DNA of 64,000 bases from an uncultured Acidimicrobiales bacterium (GCA_938041035.1 CALHYX010000001.1:1-64000); one strand, 5' to 3'; shown: positions 44,049 to 52,587, numbered from the stretch's first letter. A program made the numbers and translations. Notes: generated by a model not told the origin, from the letters alone.

Positions 44049-45557
44049 TCACTGGTCCAGCAGTTCCAACAACTGTGCCGGCGTTTCACTTTGTTCCAAC
44101 AAGGTACCCACATGTTCACGGGTGCCGCGAGTCGGTTCCATCATCGGGACCCGCCGCAGCGGGTCGGTGCCGACGTCGAAAACCAGGGAATCCCAGTTGG
44201 CGGCCACGATGCTGGAGCTGAATTTCTTGAGGCACTCGCCGCGGAAGTAGGCGCGAGTGTCCTCGGGCGGGTCGGCCATCGCGGACCGGACCTCGTCCTC
44301 GTCGACCAGGCGCTCGGCGCCCAGCCGGGCGAAGAGCGACTTCTCCGGCCGAAGGTCGTGATACTGGATGTCCATCGCGGCGAGCCGGGCATCGTCCCAC
44401 CCGAGTTGGTGGCGGTCGCGGTAGGCCTCGAGAACCCGCATCTTGGTGACCCAGTCGACCTGGCCGGCGAGTTTGGCCGGGTCGCTTTCGAGGGCCGACA
44501 ACACCGACTCCCAGCGGAGCATGACGTCGAGAGCAACGTCGCCGCCGATGGCTTCGGTACCGCGCTCGTCGACGTAGCGGCGGGCGTTCTCCAACAGGGC
44601 CCACTGCACTTCGAGGGCCGTGGCGGCGGTGCCATCGACCAGCGGAAGGACCTCGGCGAGCGACAGGTCATAGGACACGGCCCGCATGGCCTGCACCGGT
44701 GCGTCGAACACGAAATCGCGATCGATGAAATCGTCCTCGATCATCGCCAGGACGATGGCGGTGGTGCCGACCTTCAGGAACGTCGCCACCTCACACAGGT
44801 TGGCGTCGCCGACGATGACGTGCAGCCGACGGTACTTCTGAGCATCGGCGTGGGGTTCGTCACGGGTGTTGATGATCGGGCGCTTGAGGGTGGTTTCGAG
44901 CCCGACCTCCTCCTCGAAGAAGTCGGCGCGCTGGGTGATCTGGTACGGCACGTCCTCGCCGGTCAACCCCATGGCCTCGGTCCCCACCTTGCCGGCCCCG
45001 GTGAAGATCTGGCGGGTGATGAAGTGAGCGGTGGCGTGGGTCACGATCCGGCCGAACGGGGTGGCCCGATCCATGAGGTAGTTCTCGTGACAGCCGTAGG
45101 AATTGCCCTTGCCGTCGGAGTTGTTCTTGTAGACCACCAACTCCTGTTCGGGAGGCAGGATGGACCTGGCGGCGCGCATCGATGCGATGGCGATCTCCTC
45201 GGCCGCCCGGTCGTAGCGAACGATCGCACGAGCGTCGATGCATTCCGGTGTCGACAGTTCGGGATGGGCGTGATCCACGTAGTACCGGGCGCCGTTGGTG
45301 AGGACGGCGTTGACGAGATGGGTTTCCACCTCGGGGGGCAGCGAGCCGACCGGCGCCAGCCCGCGAGCGTCGTTGGCCGGGGATTCGTCCTCGAAGTCCC
45401 AGCCGACGCGGGCCTGGGTGTGGTGGCCTTCGTTGTCCACCGCGCTGAGGTACGCGTTGATGAGCAGCGATGAAGCGGCAATCGGGTTCGATTCCTCACC
45501 GCCGCGCTGCACGATGCCGTACTCGGTCTCAATGCCGAGGGTTTTGGTAATCGCCAT
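44049..45557 (-). CDS. dop: Depupylase Dop
   Basis: This 502-residue protein is of the PafA/Dop family. The start MAITKTLGIETEYGIVQRGG has the Glu residues of the metal site, and the Dop-specific insert follows at residues 40-70 (NEGHHTQARVGWDFEDESPA and on), a feature that separates Dop from PafA. Further shared motifs are [13 protein letters not shown] and [13 protein letters not shown]. Dop removes Pup from substrates and, where Pup ends in Gln, deamidates it; here Pup already ends in Glu. ATG 45557 is preferred over an in-frame start at 45569. Confidence 0.95.
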   Translation of the reverse strand: MAITKTLGIETEYGIVQRGGEESNPIAASSLLINAYLSAVDNEGHHTQARVGWDFEDESPANDARGLAPVGSLPPEVETHLVNAVLTNGARYYVDHAHPELSTPECIDARAIVRYDRAAEEIAIASMRAARSILPPEQELVVYKNNSDGKGNSYGCHENYLMDRATPFGRIVTHATAHFITRQIFTGAGKVGTEAMGLTGEDVPYQITQRADFFEEEVGLETTLKRPIINTRDEPHADAQKYRRLHVIVGDANLCEVATFLKVGTTAIVLAMIEDDFIDRDFVFDAPVQAMRAVSYDLSLAEVLPLVDGTAATALEVQWALLENARRYVDERGTEAIGGDVALDVMLRWESVLSALESDPAKLAGQVDWVTKMRVLEAYRDRHQLGWDDARLAAMDIQYHDLRPEKSLFARLGAERLVDEDEVRSAMADPPEDTRAYFRGECLKKFSSSIVAANWDSLVFDVGTDPLRRVPMMEPTRGTREHVGTLLEQSETPAQLLELLDQ

Positions 45558-45615
45558 GGTGAGCGCCAATGTAGCGGGCGCTTCGGCCTTCCGGGGGACG
45601 CTGGGCCCGGGGGTT

Positions 45616-45637
45616 CGCCGGGCGACGAGGCCCGGCG
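45616..45637. terminator. GC-rich hairpin between mpa and dop
   Basis: An 8-bp perfect stem (CGCCGGGC / GCCCGGCG) with loop GACGAG begins 4 nt after the mpa stop. No T-run follows on the minus strand, so it may be a partial terminator or a stabiliser of the upstream transcript. Confidence 0.5.
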
Positions 45638-45641
45638 GTGC

Positions 45642-47348
45642 TTACAGGTACTGGCCGGTGCCGACCCGTTCGATGGAACGGCCGCCGCCGCTGCCGTCCT
45701 CATCGTTGGCCAACAGCGTCCGCACGTACACGATGCGTTCGCCCTTCTTGCCCGAGATCTTGGCCCAGTCGTCCGGGTTGGTCGTGTTGGGTAGGTCCTC
45801 GTGCTCTTTGAATTCCTGTTTGACCGATGCGAGCAGGTCCTCGGTGCGAATACCGCGGGTGCCGCCGGCCAGGATGCGCTTGATCGCCAGTTTCTTGGCC
45901 CGGCGGACGATGTTCTCGATCATGGCTCCGGACGAGAAGTCCTTGAAGTACATGATCTCCTTGTCACCGTTCTGGTAGGTGATCTCGAGGAAGCGGTTGC
46001 GGTCGTCGGCGAGGTACATGTCGCTGACGGTTTCTTCGACCATCGCCTGGATCGCCTTGTTGCGGTCGCCGCCCCCGACGGTATTGATCACGTTCTCGTC
46101 GATCGGCAGTTCCGGCACCAGGTACCGACCGAAGATCGCGGTGGCCGCCACCTCGTCGGGGCGTTCGATCTTGATCTTCACATCGAGGCGACCCGGGCGC
46201 AGGATGGCTGGATCGATCAGATCCTCGCGGTTGGACGCACCGATCACGATGACGTTGCGCAGGGTCTCGACGCCGTCGATTTCGGCGAGGAGCTGCGGCA
46301 CGATCGTCGATTCGATATCGGAGCTGATGCCGCTGCCGCGCGTGCGAAACAACGACTCCATCTCGTCGAAGAACACGATGACCGGCCAGCCCTCGTCGGC
46401 CTTCTCGCGGGCCCGCTGGAACACGAGGCGGATCTGGCGTTCGGTCTCGCCGACGTACTTGTTGAGTAGTTCGGGGCCCTTGATGTTGAAGAAGAAGCTC
46501 TTCGCTTCGCCGTCACCGCTTGCTTCGGCCACCTTTTTCGCCAGCGAGTTGGCGACCGCCTTGGCGATCAGGGTCTTACCGCAGCCGGGAGGACCGTAGA
46601 GCAGGATGCCTTTCGGGGCCGGTAGGTCGAATTCGCCGAACAGATCCTGGTGCAGGAACGGCAGTTCGACGGCGTCGGTGATCGCTTCGATCTGGGTGTC
46701 GAGGCCGCCGACATCGTCGTAGGAGACGTCGGGAACCTCTTCGAGCACGAGATCCTCGACCTCGGGCCGGGGCAGCCGCTCGAGCAAGATGTTGGCGCGA
46801 GCGTCGACCAGCACGTGGTCGCCGTTGCGCATCTTTTCGCCAATGAGAGCCTCGGCCAGTTCGACCACCCGCTCCTCGTCGGCCCGCCCCACGATGATCG
46901 CCCGGTGGCCGTCGTCGAGCAGCTCGCGCAGCGTGGCGATTTCGCCGGTGGTCTCGTGGGCCCGGGACAACACGACGTTGAGCGACTCGTTGAGGGCGAC
47001 CTCCTGGCCGGCCACGAGTGGCTCGTCGATATCGGGGTGAACCGCGACGCGCATCTTGCGGCCCCCGGAAAACACGTCGACGGTGTCGTCATCGTTGAGC
47101 CCGAGCACGGTGCCGTAGGCCGACGGGGGCTGGGTGAGCTTCTCCACCTCTTCGCGCAGCGCGGCGATCTGCTCGCGCGCCTCGCGCAGGGTGTAGGTCA
47201 ACTTCTCGTTCTGCGAGACGGCCTGGGCGAGTTGCCCCTTGGTCTCGAGCAGCCGCTCCTCCAGGGTGCGGACGCGCTTGGGCGCGTCCTGGAGTCGACG
47301 GCGCAACGTGTTGATCTCGTCTTCGAGATCGGCGGCGTTGCGCCGCAC
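45642..47348 (-). CDS. mpa: Proteasome-associated AAA+ ATPase Mpa/ARC
   Basis: The frame codes an N-terminal coiled coil (to about residue 75), a double OB region, and an AAA+ domain with Walker [15 protein letters not shown] and Walker [13 protein letters not shown]. The last residues, RVGTGQYL, form the C-terminal QYL-type motif that docks into the 20S core. Mpa binds Pup by the coiled coil and unfolds pupylated proteins. The start shown is GTG 47348. The coiled-coil frame continues upstream for 14 further codons to a TAG and has a strong AGGAGG site, but no ATG, GTG or TTG there, so the true start is unresolved. Confidence 0.95.
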   Translation of the reverse strand: MRRNAADLEDEINTLRRRLQDAPKRVRTLEERLLETKGQLAQAVSQNEKLTYTLREAREQIAALREEVEKLTQPPSAYGTVLGLNDDDTVDVFSGGRKMRVAVHPDIDEPLVAGQEVALNESLNVVLSRAHETTGEIATLRELLDDGHRAIIVGRADEERVVELAEALIGEKMRNGDHVLVDARANILLERLPRPEVEDLVLEEVPDVSYDDVGGLDTQIEAITDAVELPFLHQDLFGEFDLPAPKGILLYGPPGCGKTLIAKAVANSLAKKVAEASGDGEAKSFFFNIKGPELLNKYVGETERQIRLVFQRAREKADEGWPVIVFFDEMESLFRTRGSGISSDIESTIVPQLLAEIDGVETLRNVIVIGASNREDLIDPAILRPGRLDVKIKIERPDEVAATAIFGRYLVPELPIDENVINTVGGGDRNKAIQAMVEETVSDMYLADDRNRFLEITYQNGDKEIMYFKDFSSGAMIENIVRRAKKLAIKRILAGGTRGIRTEDLLASVKQEFKEHEDLPNTTNPDDWAKISGKKGERIVYVRTLLANDEDGSGGGRSIERVGTGQYL

Positions 47349-47406
47349 TTCAGCCAGTTCAGCTTCGAGACGACGTTGCTCGCTGACGACAGCTACCTCC
47401 TACTCG

Positions 47407-47424
47407 ACGATCACGGTTGATCGT
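47407..47424. promoter_or_regulatory. Inverted repeat upstream of mpa
   Basis: The 7-bp arms ACGATCA and TGATCGT flank a 4-nt loop. The element lies a few bases upstream of the AGGAGG site that precedes the mpa frame. It could be an operator or a short leader hairpin. Confidence 0.45.
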
Positions 47425-47621
47425 GGCGGTGAAACCAAGGATTTCCTAGACGGTGAACCCTACACGGGACCCTGTCGGCTGCGGTGACGCGACATGGAGG
47501 GTTCCCGAGCCACGGAACGAAAAGCCGGCAACAACACTTGTGGCGGCTTGGATTCGTCCGAAGGGATGGTGACGGAAGTACTGTTTGCCAGCAACAACAC
47601 ACCGAGAAGGGTGACGAGCTA

Positions 47622-47855
47622 ATGAAGGTATGGATCGACCAGGATCTGTGCACGGGCGACGGGCTGTGCGAGGAGATCGCTCCGGACGTGTTTGCGCTCC
47701 TCGACGATGGCCTCGCCTACGTCAAAGAAGGCGACAAGATCTTTTCGGACCCGGGCGGCCCCGAAGGCCTCGCCGTGGTGAAGGAAGGCCAGGAAGAGGC
47801 CACCATCGAATCCGCCGAGGAATGCCCCGGCGAGTGCATCTTCATCGAGGTCTAG
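47622..47855 (+). CDS. Small single-cluster ferredoxin
   Basis: This 77-residue acidic ferredoxin has the cysteine pattern CTGDGLC near residues 10-16 and CPGEC near residue 68, with the APDVFAL segment typical of actinobacterial 3Fe-4S/4Fe-4S ferredoxins. Such proteins often pass electrons to cytochromes P450, but no P450 gene is in this window. ATG 47622 lies after a GAAGGGTGACG region that could serve as ribosome site. It stands alone, divergent from mpa, and a strong terminator follows. Confidence 0.88.
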   Translation: MKVWIDQDLCTGDGLCEEIAPDVFALLDDGLAYVKEGDKIFSDPGGPEGLAVVKEGQEEATIESAEECPGECIFIEV

Positions 47856-47894
47856 TACCCCCGATGTGATCGACCGGTTCTGAAACATGTAGTC

Positions 47895-47928
47895 GGGGGG
47901 ACGTCGAGGACGTCCCCCCAGCTCGTTT
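47895..47928 (+). terminator. Rho-independent terminator after the ferredoxin gene
   Basis: An 11-bp perfect stem (GGGGGGACGTC with GACGTCCCCCC) and a 3-nt loop are followed by a TTTT stretch. It may also serve the minus-strand protease gene that ends at 47944. Confidence 0.78.
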
Positions 47929-47943
47929 TGGCGCTCGGGCGGA

Positions 47944-48765
47944 TCACGCGCAGTTGCCGGTGTCGACCGGCTGGTCGGTCGGCCCATCGAGCAGGGGTTC
48001 GAACGCATCGATGGTGATGCCGTAGCCGACGCCACCGCGGCGGGACGCGGCCCAGACCACGCCGAGCACCCGTCCGTCGGCGCCGATCATGGCGCCGCCG
48101 GAATCGCCGGGAGCCAGATCGACGGCGATGAGGTAGCCGTCGCGCTCGACCTCCCCCTGCCGGTAGATGTCGCTGGTGTTGATGGTGACCGGCCGGTCGA
48201 TCCGAAACGGGAGCCGGTGCAAGCGGTCGGTGGCAGCCGCACCGAACACGGCCCCCTCCTCCCCCGCGTCGCCGCGTCTCGTTTCCAGCGGCGCCACATC
48301 CAGCGGGGCCGAGACCAGGGCGGTGTCCTGTTCGGCGTCGATGCCGACCACCCGGCCCGTCACGGTTTCGGACAGTCCGGTGATGGTGACGTCGGTGAGG
48401 CCGGCGACCACATGGGCGTTCGTGGCGATGAGGCCGGGAGCGATGACGAACCCCGCGCCGACGTGGTCCTGACCGCACGCCCGGCCGGCGACCCGTACGA
48501 CGCCGCGACGGGCCTGGCCGATGACGGCGAGATCGAGGTCGACGTCGTCGGGCACCGGTCCCGGGTCGAGTCGATTCCGGCCGTCGCGCTCGAGGTCGGC
48601 GGCGTCGCCGTCGGAGATGTCATCGGAGAGGTCGACGGCCAGCGGGAAACGTACCGCGGTATCGGTCGGTGGTTCTTCGGCCCGGTCGACGCCGAGGACC
48701 AGCACGCCGACGGCGACGGCGATGGTGGCGGCGACGATCGTCTCCACGACCGGCCGGCGGCGCAT
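47944..48765 (-). CDS. Membrane-anchored trypsin-like serine protease
   Basis: This 273-residue protein has one N-terminal membrane helix (VETIVAATIAVAVGVLVLGV) and a trypsin-like fold. The catalytic triad can be read as His in ATNAHVVAG, Asp in EQDTALV and Ser in APGDSGGAMIG. It resembles the protease half of MarP-type actinobacterial serine proteases but lacks their four-helix CvpA-like membrane part. It probably acts outside the membrane. The start overlaps the trmI stop by one base. Confidence 0.88.
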   Translation of the reverse strand: MRRRPVVETIVAATIAVAVGVLVLGVDRAEEPPTDTAVRFPLAVDLSDDISDGDAADLERDGRNRLDPGPVPDDVDLDLAVIGQARRGVVRVAGRACGQDHVGAGFVIAPGLIATNAHVVAGLTDVTITGLSETVTGRVVGIDAEQDTALVSAPLDVAPLETRRGDAGEEGAVFGAAATDRLHRLPFRIDRPVTINTSDIYRQGEVERDGYLIAVDLAPGDSGGAMIGADGRVLGVVWAASRRGGVGYGITIDAFEPLLDGPTDQPVDTGNCA

Positions 48766-49559
48766 CAGTCGGTCGGCTGGTCGATACGGCGGGTCTGGGT
48801 GAGGAAGCCGGTGTGGGCCACCATGCGATGGTCCGGACGGACGGCCATGCCGTCGACATGCCAGCTCCGCTGGAGAATCTCGGTGGTCTCGGTCAGCCCG
48901 AACGGTAGGTCGGCCAGCGACTCGTGTAGCCGTTGGACCTGCACGATGCTCGGCGTGTACGCGACCACGATCCCGCCGGGTCGAAGTGCCGTCGCGAGGT
49001 GCGGCATGACCTGCCAGGGCTCGGGGAGATCGAGGATGGCCCGATCGAGGTTGACGGCATCAATACCGTCGTAGGCGCTGCGGATCTCGACGTGGTAGCG
49101 CTGCTCGGCCACATCGGTGCCCAGAAACGTCTCGACGTTGGCGCGGGCGCGGTTGGCGAAGTCCTCGCGGATTTCGTAGCCGATCACGTCGGCACCGGCC
49201 CGCAACAGGGTCATGGACGTGGCGCCGGACCCGACCCCGGATTCCAGGACCCGGTGCCCGGGCTGAATGTCGGCGAGCATGAGGATCGGACCGAGGTCCT
49301 TCGGGTAGATCACCTGGGCGCCGCGCGGCATCTTCAGAATGAAGTCGCTCAGCGTCGGGCGGATCGCCAGATAGGCGGCGCCGCGGGTCGACGCGACCCG
49401 GCACCCTTCGGTGCGGCCGATCAGGTCATTGTGCGCGAGGTAGCCGGCGTGGCTGTGGAACTGTCCGTCGGCCTCGAGGGTCAGCAGGTAGCGGCGCTTC
49501 TTCCGGTCGATGAGCAACACCTCATCGCCGGCGCTGAAAATTCCGGCAGTTGTGGACAT
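48765..49559 (-). CDS. trmI: tRNA (adenine-N1)-methyltransferase TrmI
   Basis: This 264-residue enzyme methylates A58 in the T-loop of tRNA. The SAM-binding site is VLESGVGSGATSMTLL at about residues 103-118, and the N-terminal cap domain begins with GDEVLLIDRKKRRYLLTL. The motif ILDLPEPW at about residue 173 is characteristic of the TrmI/Trm61 family. In mycobacteria the homologue also sits near the proteasome genes. It is 3 nt downstream of the tRNA-thiolation gene, so the two tRNA-modifying genes are probably co-transcribed. Confidence 0.93.
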   Translation of the reverse strand: MSTTAGIFSAGDEVLLIDRKKRRYLLTLEADGQFHSHAGYLAHNDLIGRTEGCRVASTRGAAYLAIRPTLSDFILKMPRGAQVIYPKDLGPILMLADIQPGHRVLESGVGSGATSMTLLRAGADVIGYEIREDFANRARANVETFLGTDVAEQRYHVEIRSAYDGIDAVNLDRAILDLPEPWQVMPHLATALRPGGIVVAYTPSIVQVQRLHESLADLPFGLTETTEILQRSWHVDGMAVRPDHRMVAHTGFLTQTRRIDQPTD

Positions 49560-49562
49560 GGG

Positions 49563-50549
49563 TCACGCTCGATCGGGTTCGCTCGGGGTACTGGGTCCAG
49601 AGCGTACCGACGTCTTCTCCCGGCGCGGCGAGAGTCGAACGGGTTGGGCGGCGGTGGCCCGTTCGGCGAGCCGACAGAAGGCACATTCCCCCGATGGGGT
49701 CGGGGCACCGCAGGTGGTGCAGGGGGCGAGCACGTCGTCGATGGCGGCATCGGAGGAGGCGAAGCGTTCGGCGGCCCGGGCGAAGAACCCGAAGACGAAG
49801 TCGAGCTTGGAGCCCGGTGACTGAAGCTCGATCTGGTTGAGCGCCTCTTTGTAGGCAATGTGTTTGTTGCCCACCGCCATCGGGCATTCCTCAAGGATGT
49901 AGTCGATGTTCTGCAGGACGCAGTACGCGGCCATCTCGCGTTCGTACAGCCGGATCAGCGGCTTGATCTTCTTCGGGAAGCCCGACCGGGCCGGGAGTAC
50001 GGGGTGCTGCCGGCCGAGATAGTCCACCTGCCAGCGCAGGGTGTTGCCGAACAGCACGGCCGCCTCGTCGTCGAGGTTGTGGCCGGTGGCGAGGGCGTCG
50101 TAGCCGCCATCGAGCGCCGCCTTGTCGAAGATGTGGCGCTTCGAGAGCCCGCACGCCGAACACGGCGCTCGTTTCGCCGCTCGCGATCCGTGGGGTACGT
50201 CGTAGCCGTACTCGCGAAGGAGGTCGACCTCGATCAGTTTGAGGTCTCGTTGGCGGGCGAAGTCGCGGGCGAAGTCACCGGACTCGTCGGAGTAGTCGCC
50301 GATCCCGAGGCCGATGTAGAGCCCGTCGGCCTGGTAGCCGAGTTCGATGAGGATGTCCCAGAGCGCGAGGGAATCCTTGCCGCCCGACACGGCGACGAGC
50401 ACGCGGTCGCCCTCGTCCAGCATGTCGAACTCTTTGATTGCCTTGGCGGTCTGGTCGCGGCACAGCCGCAGGAAGTGTTCCGTGCAGAAGTTGGCGTTGT
50501 GGCGCCGAATGTCGATGATCGCCGGTTCGCGACATACCCGACACTTCAC
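49563..50549 (-). CDS. TtuA-type tRNA thiolation enzyme
   Basis: This 328-residue PP-loop ATPase has the SGGKDS motif (VAVSGGKDSLALWDIL) near residue 55. A zinc finger at the N-terminus (CRVC ... CTEHF) is matched by a second at the C-terminus (CTTC ... CAFC), and APCSACGLSKRH sits in the active site. TtuA adds sulfur to tRNA U54 using a ubiquitin-like carrier (TtuB). The gene directly downstream of such a carrier is the expected arrangement and is seen here (GTGA overlap). GTG 50549 is the start. Confidence 0.88.
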   Translation of the reverse strand: MKCRVCREPAIIDIRRHNANFCTEHFLRLCRDQTAKAIKEFDMLDEGDRVLVAVSGGKDSLALWDILIELGYQADGLYIGLGIGDYSDESGDFARDFARQRDLKLIEVDLLREYGYDVPHGSRAAKRAPCSACGLSKRHIFDKAALDGGYDALATGHNLDDEAAVLFGNTLRWQVDYLGRQHPVLPARSGFPKKIKPLIRLYEREMAAYCVLQNIDYILEECPMAVGNKHIAYKEALNQIELQSPGSKLDFVFGFFARAAERFASSDAAIDDVLAPCTTCGAPTPSGECAFCRLAERATAAQPVRLSPRREKTSVRSGPSTPSEPDRA

Positions 50550-50791
50550 CGCCCGGCCTCCACGGCCTCGCTGATGACACTGCCGCCGCTGATGACACTG
50601 CCCCCGCTGATGACACTGCGGATCTCGACGTTCGCGTCGTCGGCCAGGCGAACGTCGCCGGGTACCAGGGCACCATCGGCGATCACCAGCACCGACTCCC
50701 GGTTCAGTTCAAGCTTATTCAACAGTTTCTGCACCGACATCCCGTGGTCGTACTCGAACTCACGGGTGGGGTTGCGCAATGTGACCTTCAC
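50546..50791 (-). CDS. ThiS/MoaD/TtuB-like sulfur carrier with duplicated Gly-Gly tail
   Basis: This 81-residue protein has the ubiquitin-like beta-grasp sequence of ThiS/MoaD carriers: KVTLRNPTREFEYD, then the ELNRESVLVIADG strand and DANVEIR. The usual C-terminal Gly-Gly is reached at residues 63-64 (SVISGG), then again at 69-70, and the chain goes on with SVISEAVEAGR. Sulfur carriers need a free C-terminal Gly-Gly to be adenylated, so the tail would have to be removed first. The repeat is coded by an 18-bp tandem duplication. It overlaps the TtuA-like gene, its probable client. Confidence 0.85.
   Translation of the reverse strand: MKVTLRNPTREFEYDHGMSVQKLLNKLELNRESVLVIADGALVPGDVRLADDANVEIRSVISGGSVISGGSVISEAVEAGR
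50570..50619. repeat. 18-bp tandem repeat at the end of the sulfur-carrier gene
   Basis: There are two full copies beginning GCTGATGACACTGC (plus view) and a third partial copy. Each full copy codes SVISGG, so the repeat multiplies the carrier's Gly-Gly motif. Confidence 0.95.
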
Positions 50792-50804
50792 GGGCCCTCC
50801 CCGA

Positions 50805-51311
50805 TTAGTCGTCGCTGTTTTGTAGCAGCACCTCGAGCGGGTGTAGCGGTGCGGGCCGGTGCTTGGTCCGACGCTTCAACTGCTTGCTCGTGAGCGCCTT
50901 GTCGGCCAGCGAAATGGTGGAGCTGGCGACCCGGCGGGCGCCGAGCTTGTTGTTGCGCCGGGCGGCCTTGCGTTGGGTTCGCAGCGCTTTGGTGACCCGC
51001 CGACGCGACGGTTTCGCATCGGCCTTGGACGCCTTGCGGGCGGCGGCCTTGTTGGCCTTGCGGGCTTTGCGGGCCTTGCGCTTCGACGGGGCGGGCTCCT
51101 CGTGCACGATCTCGAACCAGTGCCCGGCTTTGAGATCGTGGCTGAAGACCACCGGCGCGTCCTCGCCGCTCTTGGTGACCTTGCTGTAGAACTTGCCGAG
51201 ATACTGCAGGCCGAGGACACCCAACCAGAACTTGGAGCCGCCGAAGAGGCCTTTCCGGGTGGCGTTGAACGCGACGTAGCGCTTGATGGCCTTGGGGGTG
51301 ATGGGCAACAT
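50805..51311 (-). CDS. Highly basic hypothetical protein
   Basis: This 168-residue protein starts with a possible hydrophobic amphipathic part (RKGLFGGSKFWLGVLGLQYLGKFY) and then becomes extremely basic, with Lys/Arg/Ala repeats over residues 75-125 (KARKARKANKAAARKASKAD). The rest is also basic. No domain is recognised. The repeats resemble the tails of bacterial histone-like proteins, so nucleic-acid binding is a guess. It is followed 13 nt later by the sulfur-carrier gene. Confidence 0.6.
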   Translation of the reverse strand: MLPITPKAIKRYVAFNATRKGLFGGSKFWLGVLGLQYLGKFYSKVTKSGEDAPVVFSHDLKAGHWFEIVHEEPAPSKRKARKARKANKAAARKASKADAKPSRRRVTKALRTQRKAARRNNKLGARRVASSTISLADKALTSKQLKRRTKHRPAPLHPLEVLLQNSDD

Positions 51312-51316
51312 GCCCG

Positions 51317-51523
51317 TCAGATCCGCCGGATCTCGACGATGGCGGACTTTTTGACGCCGACTCGACGGCCGAGCAGGTACATCAACAGCAGCACGAGAAT
51401 GCCGCCGGCGACCGCGGCGGGAACAACCGCGCTCTTGGCGGGCCCGGTGCGCTCATCGATCCCGGTCTTGACCTCGCGGAATTTTCCCTCGAGATCGTCG
51501 CGGCTGATCTTGGCTTCGCTCAC
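51317..51523 (-). CDS. Small single-TM hypothetical protein
   Basis: This 68-residue protein has an acidic amphipathic N-terminus (EAKISRDDLEGKFREVKTG) and a membrane helix at about residues 33-50 (VVPAAVAGGILVLLLMYLLG), followed by a basic tail. I do not recognise the family. Its start overlaps the stop of the preceding two-TM gene (ATGA), and the next gene begins 5 nt after its stop, so the three small genes form one operon. Confidence 0.7.
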   Translation of the reverse strand: MSEAKISRDDLEGKFREVKTGIDERTGPAKSAVVPAAVAGGILVLLLMYLLGRRVGVKKSAIVEIRRI

Positions 51524-51819
51524 TTGTTGCTCCTCTTGATCAATAGCGCGAACGCGCCCAGCACGACGGCCCCGAACAAAATGGTGACGAGGTACGGAAT
51601 CCAGGTCAGGCTTCCGGTGACCCAGGATCCCCGGCGCTGCATGAAGCGCAGCACACCGAGGGTCAGGAACATCATGCCCAGCCCGGCGAACAGTCCGCCC
51701 GGTACGCCGAACTTCAGGTAGCCACCAAGGGACTTGAGCGGGGTAACGGTTTCCTGGATCGCGTACGCCTTGACCATGTCGATGGTCTCGCTGAGCGGGT
51801 TGCCGGTTTCTTCAGCCAT
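51520..51819 (-). CDS. Small two-TM hypothetical protein
   Basis: This 99-residue protein has a soluble N-terminus followed by two membrane helices (GVPGGLFAGLGMMFLTLGVL and LVTILFGAVVLGAFALLI). The layout is like that of small phage-holin-type (DUF1469-like) membrane proteins, but the match is only architectural. It is the first gene of a run that includes the basic protein, the sulfur carrier, TtuA-like, TrmI and protease genes. An AGAGGA site precedes ATG 51819. Confidence 0.7.
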   Translation of the reverse strand: MAEETGNPLSETIDMVKAYAIQETVTPLKSLGGYLKFGVPGGLFAGLGMMFLTLGVLRFMQRRGSWVTGSLTWIPYLVTILFGAVVLGAFALLIKRSNK

Positions 51820-51892
51820 GGGTCCTCTGTCGATGCTGATCAGCCAGAGACCCTACACCGCAGCACCCGCCGGGGCGATGCTGGGGCGTACG

Positions 51893-52546
51893 TCAGGCTT
51901 CGCCCTGCGACGGGTGGCCGAGATCCCCGGGCGGGTCCATGCCGATGCGGGCGGTGAGGAGTTCCAGTTCGTCGACCAGCAGCGCGCGGAGCAGCGCGAT
52001 CCGGTCGGCGGCGGTTTCGGCGACCAGGACGCGTTGGCGGTCGCTCGGTCCGAGCGGCGAGAACGCCGCGACCTGGTAGCTGCCGGCCGCCGGGTCGTCG
52101 TCGAGGTCGACGGTCGCGGGGACCGCGGGTTCGCCGATCTCGGTCTTGAGCGCCAGCGTTCGGCGCAGCAACCCCACGAGGGTCTGGTAGTCGCCGTCGG
52201 CGACGGTGCTCGGACCGTCGGGCCACTCGGTGACCTCGGCCTGGGGGTATGGCGCATCGTCGAACCACCGGTCGACGCGGATGCGCCGGTCGCCGACGCA
52301 CATCAGTGCCCAGCGGCCGTCGTCGAAGCGTTCGGCGTGTTCGACGCGGGCGACCGTCCCGGCGAGCGTGCGCAGGTCGCCGCCGCCGACTTCGGAGCCC
52401 CGCTCGATGAGCGTCACGCCGAACTCGCGGTCGCCGGCGAGAACATCGTCGGTGAGCTGGCGGTAGCGCGGCTCGAATACGTGCAGCGGCAACAACGCGC
52501 CCGGAAAGAGCACCATGCCGAGGGGGAACATTGCCAACTGCGCCAT
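51893..52546 (-). CDS. Lon-N-domain (substrate-binding) protein
   Basis: This 217-residue protein is the stand-alone N-terminal domain of Lon proteases. It opens with the characteristic MFPLGMVLFPGALLPLHVFE and has EPRYRQLTDD just after. It lacks an ATPase or protease part. Family members are of unknown function and may bind substrates or partner proteins. It ends 74 nt upstream of the two-TM gene's start. Confidence 0.85.
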   Translation of the reverse strand: MAQLAMFPLGMVLFPGALLPLHVFEPRYRQLTDDVLAGDREFGVTLIERGSEVGGGDLRTLAGTVARVEHAERFDDGRWALMCVGDRRIRVDRWFDDAPYPQAEVTEWPDGPSTVADGDYQTLVGLLRRTLALKTEIGEPAVPATVDLDDDPAAGSYQVAAFSPLGPSDRQRVLVAETAADRIALLRALLVDELELLTARIGMDPPGDLGHPSQGEA

Positions 52547-52587
52547 CGAAAGCAGACCTTACGGCAGGTTTGGCCGCGGGCCCGGTC

